From contig NW_026014648.1 of assembly GCF_020379485.1 (NCBI RefSeq), forward strand, positions 106,001 to 170,000: a stretch of 64,000 nt of DNA, in the 5' to 3' direction. The position numbers were made by a program, and so were the translations under genes. Under the pieces are notes generated by a model that was not told the origin of the DNA, made no database searches, and saw nothing but the letters and a program-made list of their open reading frames with translations. The stretch comes from Brassica napus. Taxonomy: Eukaryota; Streptophyta; Magnoliopsida; Brassicales; Brassicaceae. This document shows positions 48,391 to 60,290 of this stretch, one piece after another. The first letter of the stretch is position 1, and each line of letters opens with the position of its first letter.

Positions 48391-49118
48391 TCGGCACTCT
48401 TCTGAGCCTACCGTCAGTACCCGAAGGGGTATGTAGTGGTGGACTGCTCGGTCCAACACTATCGATGGCTGGATTGCGGTGGATGGCCGGATTGTCTCCG
48501 GTGAATTTTCTGGTGAATTTTCCGGTGGACCGTTTTGCCCCTAACTTCAAATTTTCGCGCTTGTTTTGTCTTGGCCTGGTTTCATCCGTCTTCCAGTTGC
48601 TCTTTTGATTACATCTCAAGAGTGGTTGGAAAGATTGATGTTAGCGGGGCAAATGAACATTCGGCGAATGAGTGGTGATTGGATAGCTAGTGTTTGTAGG
48701 CTTTGTGCTCGTGCACCCAACTACTGACCAACTATCCTCCTCAGTTTCTTCACTAGCATAGTTTTATGATTGTTGAACTGATCCGGGGCCTGTGTTGCGT
48801 ACCTATCTGGAAGGAATTGTTAAGCTTTGCTTAAAATGTAGTTTGTGGCATCTCCTTCAGCGGGGAAGTCGTGAACAAATAAGCCGACACTTGTGATCCT
48901 TGCGTCTTTGCATAATTTATGCATTGTTCGCAAAGGTGAATAAGCTGTTTGCTGAGATCTCGGTTGCGGAAATATTATGGCGGTGACTCGAAGAAATTCT
49001 GTCCCGCTAAGCACGTTTGTCTCCGGACAAAAGATGACGGTCAATCAAGTCTGCGTCTGTTGCCACTTTCCATGTGTTTGCGGGAATATGACGTGGTCTT
49101 GCCCTGATTTATGAATGC
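48386..49118 (+). other. 45S pre-rRNA 5' external transcribed spacer
   Basis: 733 bp between the initiator and the 18S 5' end. It starts GGGGTCGGCACTC and includes a short duplication near 48503-48525 (GGTGAATTTTC twice). No ORF is meaningful. Identification rests on position between promoter and 18S. Confidence 0.8.
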
Positions 49119-49681
49119 TACCTGGTTGATCCTGCCAGTAGTCATATGCTTGTCTCATAGATTAAGCCATGCATGTGTAAGTATGAACGAATTCAGACAG
49201 TGAAACTGTGAATGTCTCATTAAATCAGTTATAGTTTGTTTGATGGTAACTACTACTCGGATAACCGTAGTAATTCTAGAGCAAATACGTGCAACAAACC
49301 CCGACTTCTGGAAGGGATGCATTTATTAGATAAAAGGTCGATGCGGGCTCTGCCCGTTGCTCTGATGATTCATGATAACTCGACGGATCGCATGGCCTTA
49401 TTGCTAGCGATGCATCATTCAAATTTCTACCCTATCAACTTTTGATGGTAGGATAGTGGCCTACCATGGTGGTAACGGGTGACAGAAAATTAGGGTTCGA
49501 TTCCGGAGAGGGAGCCTGAGAAACGGTTACCACATCCAAGGAAGGCAGCAGGCGCGCAAATTACCCAATCCTGACACGGCGAGGTAGTGACAATAAATAA
49601 CAATACCGGGCTCTTTGAGTCTGGTAATTGGAATGAGTACAATCTAAATTCCTTAACGAGGATCCATTGGAGGGCATGTCT
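49119..49681 (+). rRNA. 18S rRNA pseudogene, 5' portion
   Basis: Starts TACCTGGTTGATCCTGCCAG, the universal 18S 5' end, and runs about 558 nt to GGAGGGCA, where E5 enters. It carries many departures from the conserved plant sequence, mostly C-to-T or G-to-A: ACTGTGAATGTCTC for ACTGCGAATGGCTC, GGTCGATGCGGG for GGTCGACGCGGG, CGCATGGCC for CGCACGGCC, and AACTTTTGATGG for AACTTTCGATGG. It is broken and cannot give a functional 18S. 49677-49681 (TGTCT) is the E5 target copy. Confidence 0.95.
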
Positions 49682-52281
49682 TGTCATGTCCCCGTTCCTG
49701 GAACTTGAAATGGGACATAGATGTTTCAACAGAAATGAGACTGCTTTGGTTCAGATCATGGGAATTGATCGTGAACAAGCAGTGATCAGGATGGATCATG
49801 AGGAAACTAAGTCTAGGTCTGGAAATACACCAAGGGACGTAGTAGGATTGAATTAGAGGAAGAGAACAAGCTGGACGAGTGATGAGACAGCTGGAAGATG
49901 CGAGAATGAAGCTCGGTCAGCTGGGCGAACCTCAGACAAGCTTAGTGTAGCTCACTGAAGTGTAGGTCAGCTCCAGCAGCTGGACTACTAGCTCAGTCAG
50001 CTGGGACAGCTGGGGATCAGCTCAACTCAGCTATATGGAGTGTTGGAAGCTCAGACCAGTGTTTCAGTTCTGGGCGGCTCGGACAGCTGGGGATCAGCTT
50101 AACACAGCTAGATGGAGTTTTGGAAGCTCAGGCCAAGGATGGCTATGGGCCGGTGGGTTCTTGTGGTCAGGCCATGGGCATGGGCAATCCGTGTGGCCTT
50201 GCTTTGGACATGTCCAGGAGTGGTTTTACAGTTCCAGGGCGTCTGGTAACTGCCATAGGCGAAAGGATGCAATCTGTACCATTGATTAAATCAATGGACA
50301 AAAATGAAACAAAAGGGATGCAATGGTTAGAAACGTAACCACCCCTTCTCCTATATAAAGAGAGCAAGTCCGTGCCTTTGCAGGCACACCAGGGCTTCCT
50401 CCTACATCCTGTAACACAAAGAAAACCAGAGAAAAACAGAGAGATGGTCGGATTCAAGAATCCAATACCAAGAGGCATTCAAAGGCATCAAAGAGGCAGT
50501 TTTGGAGGGCAATCAAGAGGGGAGTTGAGAACGACCCTCAGGTGAGTTTTGATTATTGTTTGCCACGCCAGGGCTTCTTCTATAATCATACATAACACGA
50601 AAATAGCCTGGGGAGAATATAGGAGGCCGGAACCCACTTCCAATGGTTGAGGCAGCCTTGAAGGCAGATGTGTGTAGAAAGGCAGTTCAATGGCCATTGA
50701 AGGGGGAAGTGATGCATGACCCTGTGATGGTGTATGATCATGGATGATCACGTCCTACGCTTCTTCTACAGCCTGGGGACACACGCAAATGGTTAGGGGA
50801 GAAGGGAGGAAGCCGGACTCCACTCTTAGAGGCCAAGATAGCCTTGAAGGTGGATGCAGTGTAGAAAGTAGTTTCATGGGAGTTCCATGGAAGGGATGAT
50901 GGGTGCGACCCTTGAATGGATCTTATCAATACTGGAAGTATGTGATAAGGATTGATAGAGGTGTGCACTGGAGGAACATGGCCGAACACAATAAGAGGAG
51001 GCACATGATCTAATTAGATCATGTATAAGGTAACCGATTTTATAATTACTTTCAAGTTATGATTCTGTCTCTTGTGGTGCGGTTAGATTTGGGTTTAGTG
51101 AGAAATAAATCGATTAGTTATGGAACCATCCATGCAATGACAGATCCTTGTGTTAGGTTATCAGATCATATGCTTGTGTAATGTGAAATGTTTGTCACAT
51201 ATTATTATTGATCATAACGAATGTTAGTTATAAACCTTGGGTTGGTAACCTATATGCAAAGCATTGGCTAAGAGCCATAAAGAAGAGTCTAGCTAGTACT
51301 TGGTGGCGTTGACCAAAAGTACTGAGCATGGGTGTTATTATTCAAGGAAGGCCGTGTGTGATCTGATCATGGGTAAGGATGGACAACCTAATCCATAGAT
51401 GATGGGTCAAGGTGTTGGATCTGACTGATCAAAGGATGCACCAGTTGTAAGAGCAGTAGTGATCGGCTTCGTTGGGACATGGTTCCATGGCCGGTTAGGT
51501 ATGTGTGAAGACTCATCAGTTCTGGGTCATGTGGGGTGGTTGGTTGATTGACTTAGGATCTGATGGGCATTGTTAGTCCATGATATGGACTTGGTTTCAT
51601 AGGCTGATAAGCTAAAGGATGTTGAATGAAGCATGAGCCGGGAAGGGCCAAATGCATGTCCTTAGCTGTTTGAAGACTTCTCAAGGGTTACTTTAGTCAG
51701 TGGGGATGGTTGGCTGAATGACAAAGTACCTTGGGGAGTTGTTGTATGTGTAAAGAAGCTGGATGCAGTATATGCAGCTGGCCATAGCTTGGACTTAGCT
51801 AGGTTTGAGTGTGACAGCTCGATCAGCTGGTTTACGAGTTCATTCAGCTAGAGCAGCTGGGCCGATGAGCTAACAAGGTCCGTGGATGTGGCTAAGGTAT
51901 GATCTAGTAACTATTGCTTAGTTCTAGATAGAATGGACTAGGGGAATGGAACCTCAGATTCATATGACTTGATTCGGGTATAGGATCAACCTTTGAGCTA
52001 GCTGGTAGTTGAGAGTACTAACCATTAGCTGAGGTGATTCGACCGGACGAGTATTAGATTGGTTATAGACCAATGGATGATGATATTTTTCCGCTGCATA
52101 TGTGTTGTATTGATCTAAGCTATGGAATGACTAAGATAGTCTTAAGCTAAGATCTAAGTTAGCCCTCGACTATGGGCGATAATATAGATAAAGGGCGAAA
52201 AATTTAGAGGTTCGGTCAGTGTATGGACCGAGCGACGTGAGGCATCGACCGCGGCCTAGTCGGCCGGGATCGGGTCTTACA
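49682..52281 (+). repeat. E5 5' LTR
   Basis: 2,600 bp. Compared with the 3' LTR it lacks a 420-bp block (3' LTR 55890-56309) at an AG microhomology and differs at many sites. U3 has CAGCTGG/GAGCTC-rich short repeats at about 49900-50110. TATATAAA at 50352-50359 is the likely promoter. Confidence 0.92.
50352..50359 (+). promoter_or_regulatory. E5 5' LTR TATA box
   Basis: TATATAAA in CTCCTATATAAAGAG. The 3' LTR has TATATAAG at 55155-55162 in the same context. It would place the LTR transcription start near 50385. Confidence 0.65.
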
Positions 52282-52284
52282 AGT

Positions 52285-52296
52285 TGGTATCAGAGC
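52285..52296 (+). promoter_or_regulatory. E5 primer binding site (initiator Met tRNA)
   Basis: TGGTATCAGAGC, three bases after the 5' LTR; identical to the E1 PBS. Confidence 0.93.
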
Positions 52297-53000
52297 ATGC
52301 TTGATCATGTTAAGGACAGTGCTCAAAGATGTTGAGTTCCAAACCGAAATTATTTCTGAAAACTGAGATGATTTGGAACCTTAGCTGTGGTGAGCCAAGA
52401 GAGAGTTGAGGTAAGACTGGGTTACATGCTTGTGAATGGGGGAGTTCCAACATGAGCCGGCTTAGCCAAGATGCACTCTCTAAGGGAAAGACCTTGAAAA
52501 CAGAAAGGTTAGTTATCTAGTTATTTGGAAATAATAGACGGATTGGACGATCGACGCAGTGCAAGATCTTTGTATGGACGACCTGGACCAGGGAATTACA
52601 TGGACCAGGGAGTGGCTTAGGTTGAAAGAAATGTGCCGCACTCTCTTGGAGGTTCGTGTTATCCCTTGGTAGCTGTTCAAAACAAGTGAGCATATGCGGT
52701 GTTCATATTGGTCTAAGGGAGACGCTACATGGCTAGTACATGAGTGGGCTTGTGATCAGATGGATTAGCTTGGACTCAGTGTAAGTCAAGGTAGGATTCC
52801 TTAAGATTGAGTGAATGGAATGGATCAATTCCAAGAGGAATTGGAAACACGATGTTAAGTATCTTATTATGATGAGGATTGAGGTATACTATAAACACTT
52901 TTGTTAATGGTATGGGACATTCAAAGATGTGTGATGCTTTGGAGAATGGTATGGGACGTTTTCCAAATATTTGATCAAACCGAGATCTTACTCATCTAAG
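52297..53000. other. E5 internal stretch, gag region lost
   Basis: About 700 bp where gag should begin. No frame has Gag or zinc-knuckle motifs. Probably the remains of a large deletion plus point decay. Confidence 0.6.
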
Positions 53001-53013
53001 TATTTAATGATCG

Positions 53014-53800
53014 GTGGGGGTGGAAACACACATACTTTTCGATACTGGAGCTACACATAGTGTTGTGAGTCCAGGAATGGCCGGAGAGGGTTTGTTCCAG
53101 ATGGGAACATGGGAGTGTCTTGTCATAGTGAATGCGGCCAGTTGGCAGGTGATGGATTCACTAGGGCTGGTTATAGACATCCCGGTATTGATCACAGACA
53201 GGGTAATGCCTGCGGATCTGATTGTTGATCACAGACAGGGTAATGCCTGCGGATCTGATTGTTGATCACCGACAGGGTAATGCATGCGGATCTGATTGTT
53301 GTCTGCCTTGAGAATCACAAGGTGATATTAGGCATGGACTGGTTTGGACAGAATCGGGCCACCTTGGACTGTCATCAGGGTATGGTGCAGTTTGAGAGTG
53401 GGTGTGGACCCCTGATCAGGTTCCAAGGCATGGAAAGAATCGGGCCACTCTGGACTGTCACAGAGAAAGGGTGCAGTTTGGGAGTGGGCGTGAACCCCTG
53501 ATCAGGTTCCAAGGTATTTGTCCGACCTCTGGATGCTTAGTTATGTCAGAAATCCAAGTGGAAAGGATGCTTGAGAAGGGTTGTGAGGCTTATTTGGCCA
53601 CAATCGCCACTAAGGAGGTTGAAGGAGCTGGTGACCCGGATGGGATTCCGCTGGTCAGAGAGTTCGAGGACGTGTTTCGGGCGCTATAGGGCATTCCCCC
53701 TGATAGGGCTGACCCGTTCATGGCAGAACTAGAACCAGGGACGGCCCCAATGTCCAAAAGTCCTTATCGTATTGCTTCTGCCAAGATGGCCGAGCTGATG
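53014..53800 (+). pseudogene. E5 protease remnant to RT start
   Basis: Retropepsin of a Ty3/gypsy element: active-site FDTGATHS (GAT at 53041), then ADLIV, VILGMDWFGQNRATLDCH, a linker (QVERMLEKGCEAYLATI) and the beginning of RT (PMSKSPYRIASAKMAEL). It is broken by a 37-bp unit repeated three times at 53189-53299, a partial repeat of GAATCGGGCCAC...GGTTCCAAGG at about 53351-53515, and a TAG near 53687. RT is truncated near 53800. Confidence 0.85.
53189..53299 (+). repeat. 37-bp tandem triplication within protease
   Basis: Three units beginning TGATCAC(A/C)GACAGGGTAAT at 53189, 53226 and 53263. Units differ by one or two bases. As 37 is not a multiple of three, each added copy shifts the frame. 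Confidence 0.93.
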
Positions 53801-54443
53801 TCGATCAAGTCCAGTGAGGGATGCGGATCCCAGCACAACCAAGTCGGAGATTGACCTAAGGTTGGAATAAGAATGATCAAGTCCAGTAAGGGACAAGGAT
53901 CACATGACGACCTATTTGGAGATAGGCCTATGGTCGGGTTGAAAACGGTTTGAGTCCCTGAGTTGACCAGGACCGGAATATAATCGAGTCCATGAAAGGA
54001 CCAGGATCGGATTATGACAAAGTCCAGTAATGGACAGAGTCAAAATGAGGCGGTTTACTCTACAATGGACAAAGATCCGAAAAAAAAAATGAAGTCTAGA
54101 GTAGACGACATTCTAAAAAGAGATGGAATTGGTGTGTACAAGGACATCAACCTGGAGAGTTGGGTCAGTGACACAAGACATGTCCTTGTATGGGTGCTTG
54201 ATGGACCACTTGATAAGATTTTGGATTAAATCTCTATCAAGTGGCGAAGACTTGTATATATGATGATCAAGGCGTGATCAATGAAAAGGAACATAGAGGG
54301 AAATGTAATGAATTGGTTAGGAAGAACCAATCGAGCATGCTCCATGTTCCCAATGCAAAGAATTCGGTTGGAATCTTTTGTCTTCAGACAGGACGGTAAC
54401 ACCACAGGATTCGAGGACGAATCCATCCTAAGTGGGGGAGACT
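53801..54443. other. E5 3' internal stretch and polypurine tract
   Basis: Contains several GTCCAGTAA/GGGACCAGGATC-like short repeats (53810-54010) and a terminal phrase ending GAGGACGAATCC...AGTGGGGGAG, as is usual just before Tekay-type 3' LTRs. RT, RNase H and integrase are absent. 54431-54443 is the polypurine tract. Confidence 0.65.
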
Positions 54444-57400
54444 TGTCATGTCCCCGTTCCTGCAACTTGAAATGGGACATAGACGTTTCAACAGAAACGA
54501 GACTGCTTTGGTTCAGATCATGGGAATTGATCGTGAACAAGCAGTGACCAGGATGGATCATGAGGAAACTAAGTCTAGGTTTGGAAATAGACCAAGGGTC
54601 TTAGTAAGATTGAATTAGAGGAAGAGAACAAGCTGGACGACTGATGAGACAGCTGGACGATGCGAGAATGAAGCTCGGTCAGCTGGGCGAAGCTCGGACA
54701 AGCTCAGTGTAGCTCACTGAAGTGTAGGTCAGCTCCAGCAGCTAGACTACTAGCTCAGTCAGCTGGGACAGCTGGGGATCAGCTCAACTCAGCTAGATGT
54801 ACTGTTGGAAGCTCAGACCAGTGTGTCAGTTCTGGGCAGCTGGGACAGATGGGGATCAGCTCAACTCAGCTAGATGGAGTGTTGGAACCTTAGACCAGTG
54901 TGTCAGTTCTGGGCGGTTACCGGGCTTGTTGGTTGGCCAAAGATGGCTATGGGCCGGTGGGTTCTTGTGGTTAGGCCATGGGCATGGGTAATCCGTGTGG
55001 CCTTGCTTTGGACATGTCCAGGACTGGTTTGACAGCTCCAGGGCATCCGGTAACTGCCATAGGCGAAAGGGTGCAATCTGTACCATTGATAAAATCAATG
55101 GACATAAATGAAACCGAAGGGATGCAATGGTTAGAAAGTAACCACCCCTTCTCCTATATAAGGAGCGCAAGTCTGTTCCTTTGCAGGCACGCCAGGGCTT
55201 CATCCTACATCCTGAAACATAAAGAAAACCAGAGAAAAACAGAGAGATGGTCGGATTCAAGAATCCAATACCAAGAGGCATTCAAAGGCATCAAAGAGGC
55301 AGTTTTGGAGGGCAATCAAGAGGGGAGTTGAGAACACCCCTCTGGTGAGTTTTGATTATTGTTTGCCACGCCAGGGCTTCCTCTACATTCATACATCACA
55401 CGAAAATATCCTGGAGAGAAGATAGGAGGCCGGAACCCTCTTCCAATGGTTGAGGTAGCCTTGAAGGCAGATGTGTGTAGAAAGGCAGTTCCATGGCCAT
55501 TGAAGGGGGAAGTGATGCATGAGCCTGTGAAGGTGTATGATCATGGATGATCACGTCCTAGGCTTCTTCTACAGCCTGGGGACACACGCAAATGGTTAGG
55601 GGAGAAGGGAGGAAGCCGGACTCCCCTCTTAGAGGCCAAGATAGCCTTGATGGTTGATGCAGTGTAGAAAGTAGTTTCATGGGAGTTCCATGGAATGGAT
55701 GATGGGTGCGACCCTTGAATGGATCTTATCAATACTGGAAGTATGTGATAAGGATTGACAGAGGCGTGCACTGGAGGAGCATGGCCTAACACAATAAGAG
55801 GAGGTACATGATCTAATCAGATCATGTAAAAGGTAACCGATTTTATAATTACTTTCAAGTTATGGTTCTGTCTCTTGTGGTGCGGTTAGGGCCAAGTATG
55901 GCACGCCCCTTTAAGACTATCAGTTGTGATGTAAACTAGGTTTGCATGGTGTAGTCTGTTGGATCAGACTTGATGGCACTGAGCCATGGCATTGGCCGGT
56001 TCAGGAATGATGTCCATGGCCTTAGCCGGGCTGTTCTTGATCGAGATATATATGTTCTGGATCGGTTCTTTGGAATCTGATTATGGTAATCTCTTAGTTA
56101 TGAATTTTCATGAGTTTTCATGAATCTTAATCAGTTTTTAGGTATTGATTTGATGATGCCCACTTTGGGCCGGTTTGGATGATCTTGGACGAGATCTCTA
56201 GGATCAAGGCCGGTTCAGCAAATTCTGATTATGGCATTCTCTTAGTTGGGAATTAAAATAAATTTACATGAATTTTATTTTGATTTTGGATCACATTTGA
56301 AATCGGCGAGATTTGGGTTTAGTGAGAAATTGATCGATTAGTTATGGAACAAGCCATGCAATGATAGATCCTTGTGTTAGGTTATCGGATTATATGCTTG
56401 TGTATTGTGAAATGTTTGTCACTTATTATTGATCATAAGGAATGTTAGTTATCAACCTTGGGTTGGTAAGCTATGTGCAAAGCATTGGCTAAGAGCCATA
56501 AAGACGAGTCTAGCTAGTACTTGGTGGCGTGGACCATAAGTACTGAGCTTGGGTGTTATTATTCAAGGAAGGCCGTGTATGATGTGATCATGGGTAAGGA
56601 TGAACGACCTAATCCATAGATGATGGGTCAAGGTGTCGGATCTGACTGATCAAAGGATGCACCAGTTGTAAGAGCAGTAGTGATCGGCTTCGTTGGGACA
56701 TGGTTCTGGGTCATGTGGGGTGGTTGGTTGATTGACTTAGGATCTGATGGGCATTGGTAGTACATGAGATGGACTTGGTTGCATAAGCTGATAAGCTAAA
56801 GGATGTTGAATGAAGCATGAGCCGGGAAGGGCCCAATGCATGTCCTTAGCTGTTTGAAGACTTCTCAAGGGTTACTTTAGTCAGTGGGGATGGTTGGCTG
56901 AATGACTAAGTACCTAGGGGAGTTGTTTTATTAGTAAAGAAGCTGGATGCTGTATATGGTAGCTGGTCATAGCTTGGACTTAGCTCAGTTCGAGTGTGAC
57001 AGCTCGATCAGCTGGTTTACGAGTTCATTCAGCTAGAGCAGCTGGGCCGATGAGCTAACAAGCTCCGTGGATATGGCTAAGGTATGATCTAGTAACTCTT
57101 GCTTAGTTCTAGATAGAATGGACTAGGGGAATGGAACCTCAGATTCATATTACTTGATTCGGGTATAGGATCAACCTTTGAGCTAGCTGGTAGTTGAGAG
57201 TACTAACCAGTAGCTGAGGTGATTCGACCGGACGAGTATTAGATTGGTTATAGACCAATGGATGATGATATTTTTCCGCTGCATATGTGTTGTATTGATC
57301 TAAGCTATGGAATGACTAAGATAGTCTTAAGCTAAGATCTAAGTTAGCCCTCGCCTATGGGCGATAATATAGATAAAGGGCGAAAAATTTAGAGGTTCGG

Positions 57401-57466
57401 TCAGTGTATGGACCGAGCGACATGAGGAATCGACCGCGGCCTAGTCGGCCGGGATCGAGTCTTACA
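54444..57466 (+). repeat. E5 3' LTR
   Basis: 3,023 bp. Includes the 420-bp block (55890-56309) absent from the 5' LTR. Ends GAGTCTTACA, directly followed by AGTCTGGTGCC of 18S. Confidence 0.93.
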
Positions 57467-57753
57467 AGTCTGGTGCCAGCAGCCGCGGTAATTCCAGCTC
57501 CAATAGCGTATATTTAAGTTGTTGCAGTTAAAAAGCTCGTAGTTGATGCTTAGGATGGTTCGCCCGGTCCGCCTTCGGTGAGCACCGGTCGGGTTGTCTC
57601 TTCTGTCGGCGATATGCTCCTGGCCTTAACTGGCCGGGTCGTGCCTCCGGTGCTGTTACTTTGAAGAAATTAGAGTGGTCACAGCAAGCCTACGCTCTGT
57701 ATACATTAGCATGGGATAACATCATAGGATTTTGATCCTATTGTGTTGGCCTT

Positions 57754-57785
<32 letters not shown>

Positions 57786-57787
57786 GG
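57467..57787 (+). rRNA. 18S rRNA pseudogene, central portion
   Basis: Picks up exactly where 49676 stopped: AGTCTGGTGCCAGCAGCCGC, the universal 530-loop region, through GATTAACAGGGACAGTCGG at 57787. The variable region (57545-57660) differs strongly from what I recall for Brassicaceae 18S, and TTTTGATCCTATTGTG replaces TTTCGATCCTATTCTG. The 3' half is beyond E6 and outside the window. Confidence 0.93.
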
Positions 57788-60290
57788 TGTGACACTCCCG
57801 ATCGTAGATGACCGTAAATGACACGGTCGATGTTCCTCGATGGTCAATCCGAGGTTCTCAGAATACTTCCGATCGCCTTAGACCAACAACCAAAGAAAAC
57901 CAACTCTCCTATCGGATATAACTCTAGGCCTTTCAACCCGACACGCAATACCCGATAGGTAGTTTGTTCGGACAAGGACTAATATCATATGGAACCTCTA
58001 CTTTAAAAAAAAACATTCTTTATATATCAATCAAAAGCATCTTACAAAATTTGTTATGAATTAACCTCGAGGTTTTCGGTCAATAAATCTTATAAATAAG
58101 AAATATCAAAATGCCTTTGCAAGGATAATAAAACTACCGCTGGCTAATGATGTTCCTTCTTGTCCTAGTGTAAGGTCTCCTGCCGATTGGTTAACTGCTT
58201 CACAAATGAGTCATGAGTAACTAGTTTAATCAGTGAGCCTAGTCCCTCACCCTAACATATATTAATAATATATCAAGCAATCAAGTCCATTTGTATGCAG
58301 TGGAAATATATTCCATAACTAATAAGAATGCATATATAAGGCCCATCATTCCATCAATGTGAATCTTATCTTAAACATCATCTCCACGACACCCGCCATT
58401 CACTCATACTTATAATATATATATACTACACCCGGAAAACCACCAAGCCTAACCGAGCCTAGCGCGGAAATAAGTATAACCATCATCTCCATTAGATATT
58501 CCAAGATCGAACATCTAACGCTGCATGCAGTTACACGGCCTCCAGGGTGCGATCCCATCATCGTGTCTTCGTAACCTGGTTCCGTATCGCAGGAACAATT
58601 CACGGTAATGCGGGAACTTTCGGGAGAGTGAGTATACAATAAGACTTCACATGATTTATACTTATTTATTTAATATTATACATAGAGGTTTGGAATAAAC
58701 CTCTATGATCATTTATAAATATTTATTAATTGTTTACACATCATTTATGAATATTTATTAATTGTTTACACTAAGTAAACACCTCACCAATTCAATATTT
58801 GATCAAGAGACAAAGCCTATCAATCATCTACATTTTCAGTCATGCAACACTAATTATAACTCTTTAATCATATATCTAGATTCACCTTTAAATCCATGAG
58901 ATTGGCTAAGGAAGACTATACTCGAGCTCAAGCTAATCACACTCGACTTCTGGAATATTCTCGATTTAAAACCACCACAAGGATCCGGCTGATCCGAACA
59001 CTATCCTTGACCATCTGTACCAATAACAGAACGGTTGGAAAAAAGGTTAATCAGTCCGGTTCAACCCAACAGTTCAAGATTCAGGACAACTACAAAGGCA
59101 AGTTCAAGGCAGCTTCAGTTCGGTTCAAACATAAATCGTTTCAGTTAAGTTGTCTAGATGCTAGGGGACCATGAACTGAACTAATATAAATCCACACAAG
59201 GGATTAAGAAATTTATCCAGAGAGGAAGAACAACAACTCATCCAGCTGGTTACAATCTAAACTGATCTGGATCAAAAGGCAAAACAGTTTACCGGTTCAA
59301 ATCAAACACTGTCTGAAATCAACTGATACTCCAACTTAAGATGAAGCCACGCCAAACCTGATCAGTACCACATCAAGAAAAGGTCGGACTCAATCACAAC
59401 AAAGCTGAATCGCAGTCAATCCAACAGAAATACTCACATAAAACTGATCCACACAACAACTTACATCATTACCGATTAAAATCAAAGGGTGAAAACATGG
59501 GTGATTTTCAACTTCAGGACACCAAATCTCCAACTCTTTACCACACAAATACTTACTGATTAAATTCACAAGATGGTGAGAAAGGGTCGTCCAAGCTCAC
59601 TTCTCTTCCCTGATTTTTTTCTAAATTTTTCAACCAATTTTTCGAACAGATTTTTCTCTCTTCTTTCTCTCTTTCTCTCTAAACTTTTCTCTGGTTTTCT
59701 ATATGTTTTAGGACATCCAGAGGAGAGAATAGGGTATTTTATATCATAAGGAGTTTCTTCAGATGAGGGTTTTCTTCCACAAAAGACAAAGATGAGGTTA
59801 GACAGCTGGTGACATGCTTCAGCACACCAAGCAGCTGAACATTTCCCTTCCATGAAGAAAGATACCAGCAGCTGAAGCAAACAGCTTTTGACCAGCATGT
59901 GACTTCTAATGAGCAAGCAGGTAAGCAAGTAGGTTCATCTCATGTGACCTAACTACTGAGGAAGCAAGTAGGCTAGAAGGTGAAAGGCATGTGATTGTTC
60001 AGAAATAATTTTAAGAGTTTTGTCTATATTTTTCGAACTGTTCTAAATATTTTTCATCATTCGAATCTCGTCCTGCTCTGAATAAACTCGCCCAGCCTGA
60101 ATAAAAATCGACAATAATAATTTACACTCGACCAGAACAATCAAGAGATGGTTTTTCGACCAAAAGACAACCCTGTCGAGAGACTAATTCACCGTGTCGA
60201 TTTTTATTTAAATTCCGATTGTTCAATCTTCAAACTGATCTTAAATAATTTTCTTGACCAAAATTCTATCTGCTCGTGAGGGTTATTACA
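57788..60290 (-). repeat. E6 3' LTR (minus orientation)
   Basis: 2,503 bp. In its own sense it begins TGTAATAACCCTCACGAG (at 60290) and ends GGGAGTGTCACA (at 57788). A minus-strand TATA-like TATAAAAT lies at 59736-59743. It has about 147 bp (near 58258-58404) not present in the other LTR. Confidence 0.87.

Larger units (their letters stand above)
49682..57466 (+). mobile_element. E5: defective Tekay-like Ty3/gypsy element in 18S
   Basis: A 7,785-bp element splitting the 18S gene. LTRs lie at 49682-52281 and 54444-57466 (TGTCATGTCCCC...GGTCTTACA or GAGTCTTACA). The initiator-Met PBS is at 52285-52296 and a purine tract (AGTGGGGGAGACT) at 54431-54443. The target is AGTCT on the right (57467-57471) and TGTCT on the left (49677-49681), one mismatch. 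Between the LTRs are only 2.16 kb, with protease and the very start of RT; gag core, RT, RNase H and integrase are missing. Protease phrasing suggests Tekay. Confidence 0.93.

Noticed and set aside
49236..49856. Small ORFs over 18S and the E5 border.
   Set aside because: They are rRNA sequence read as protein.
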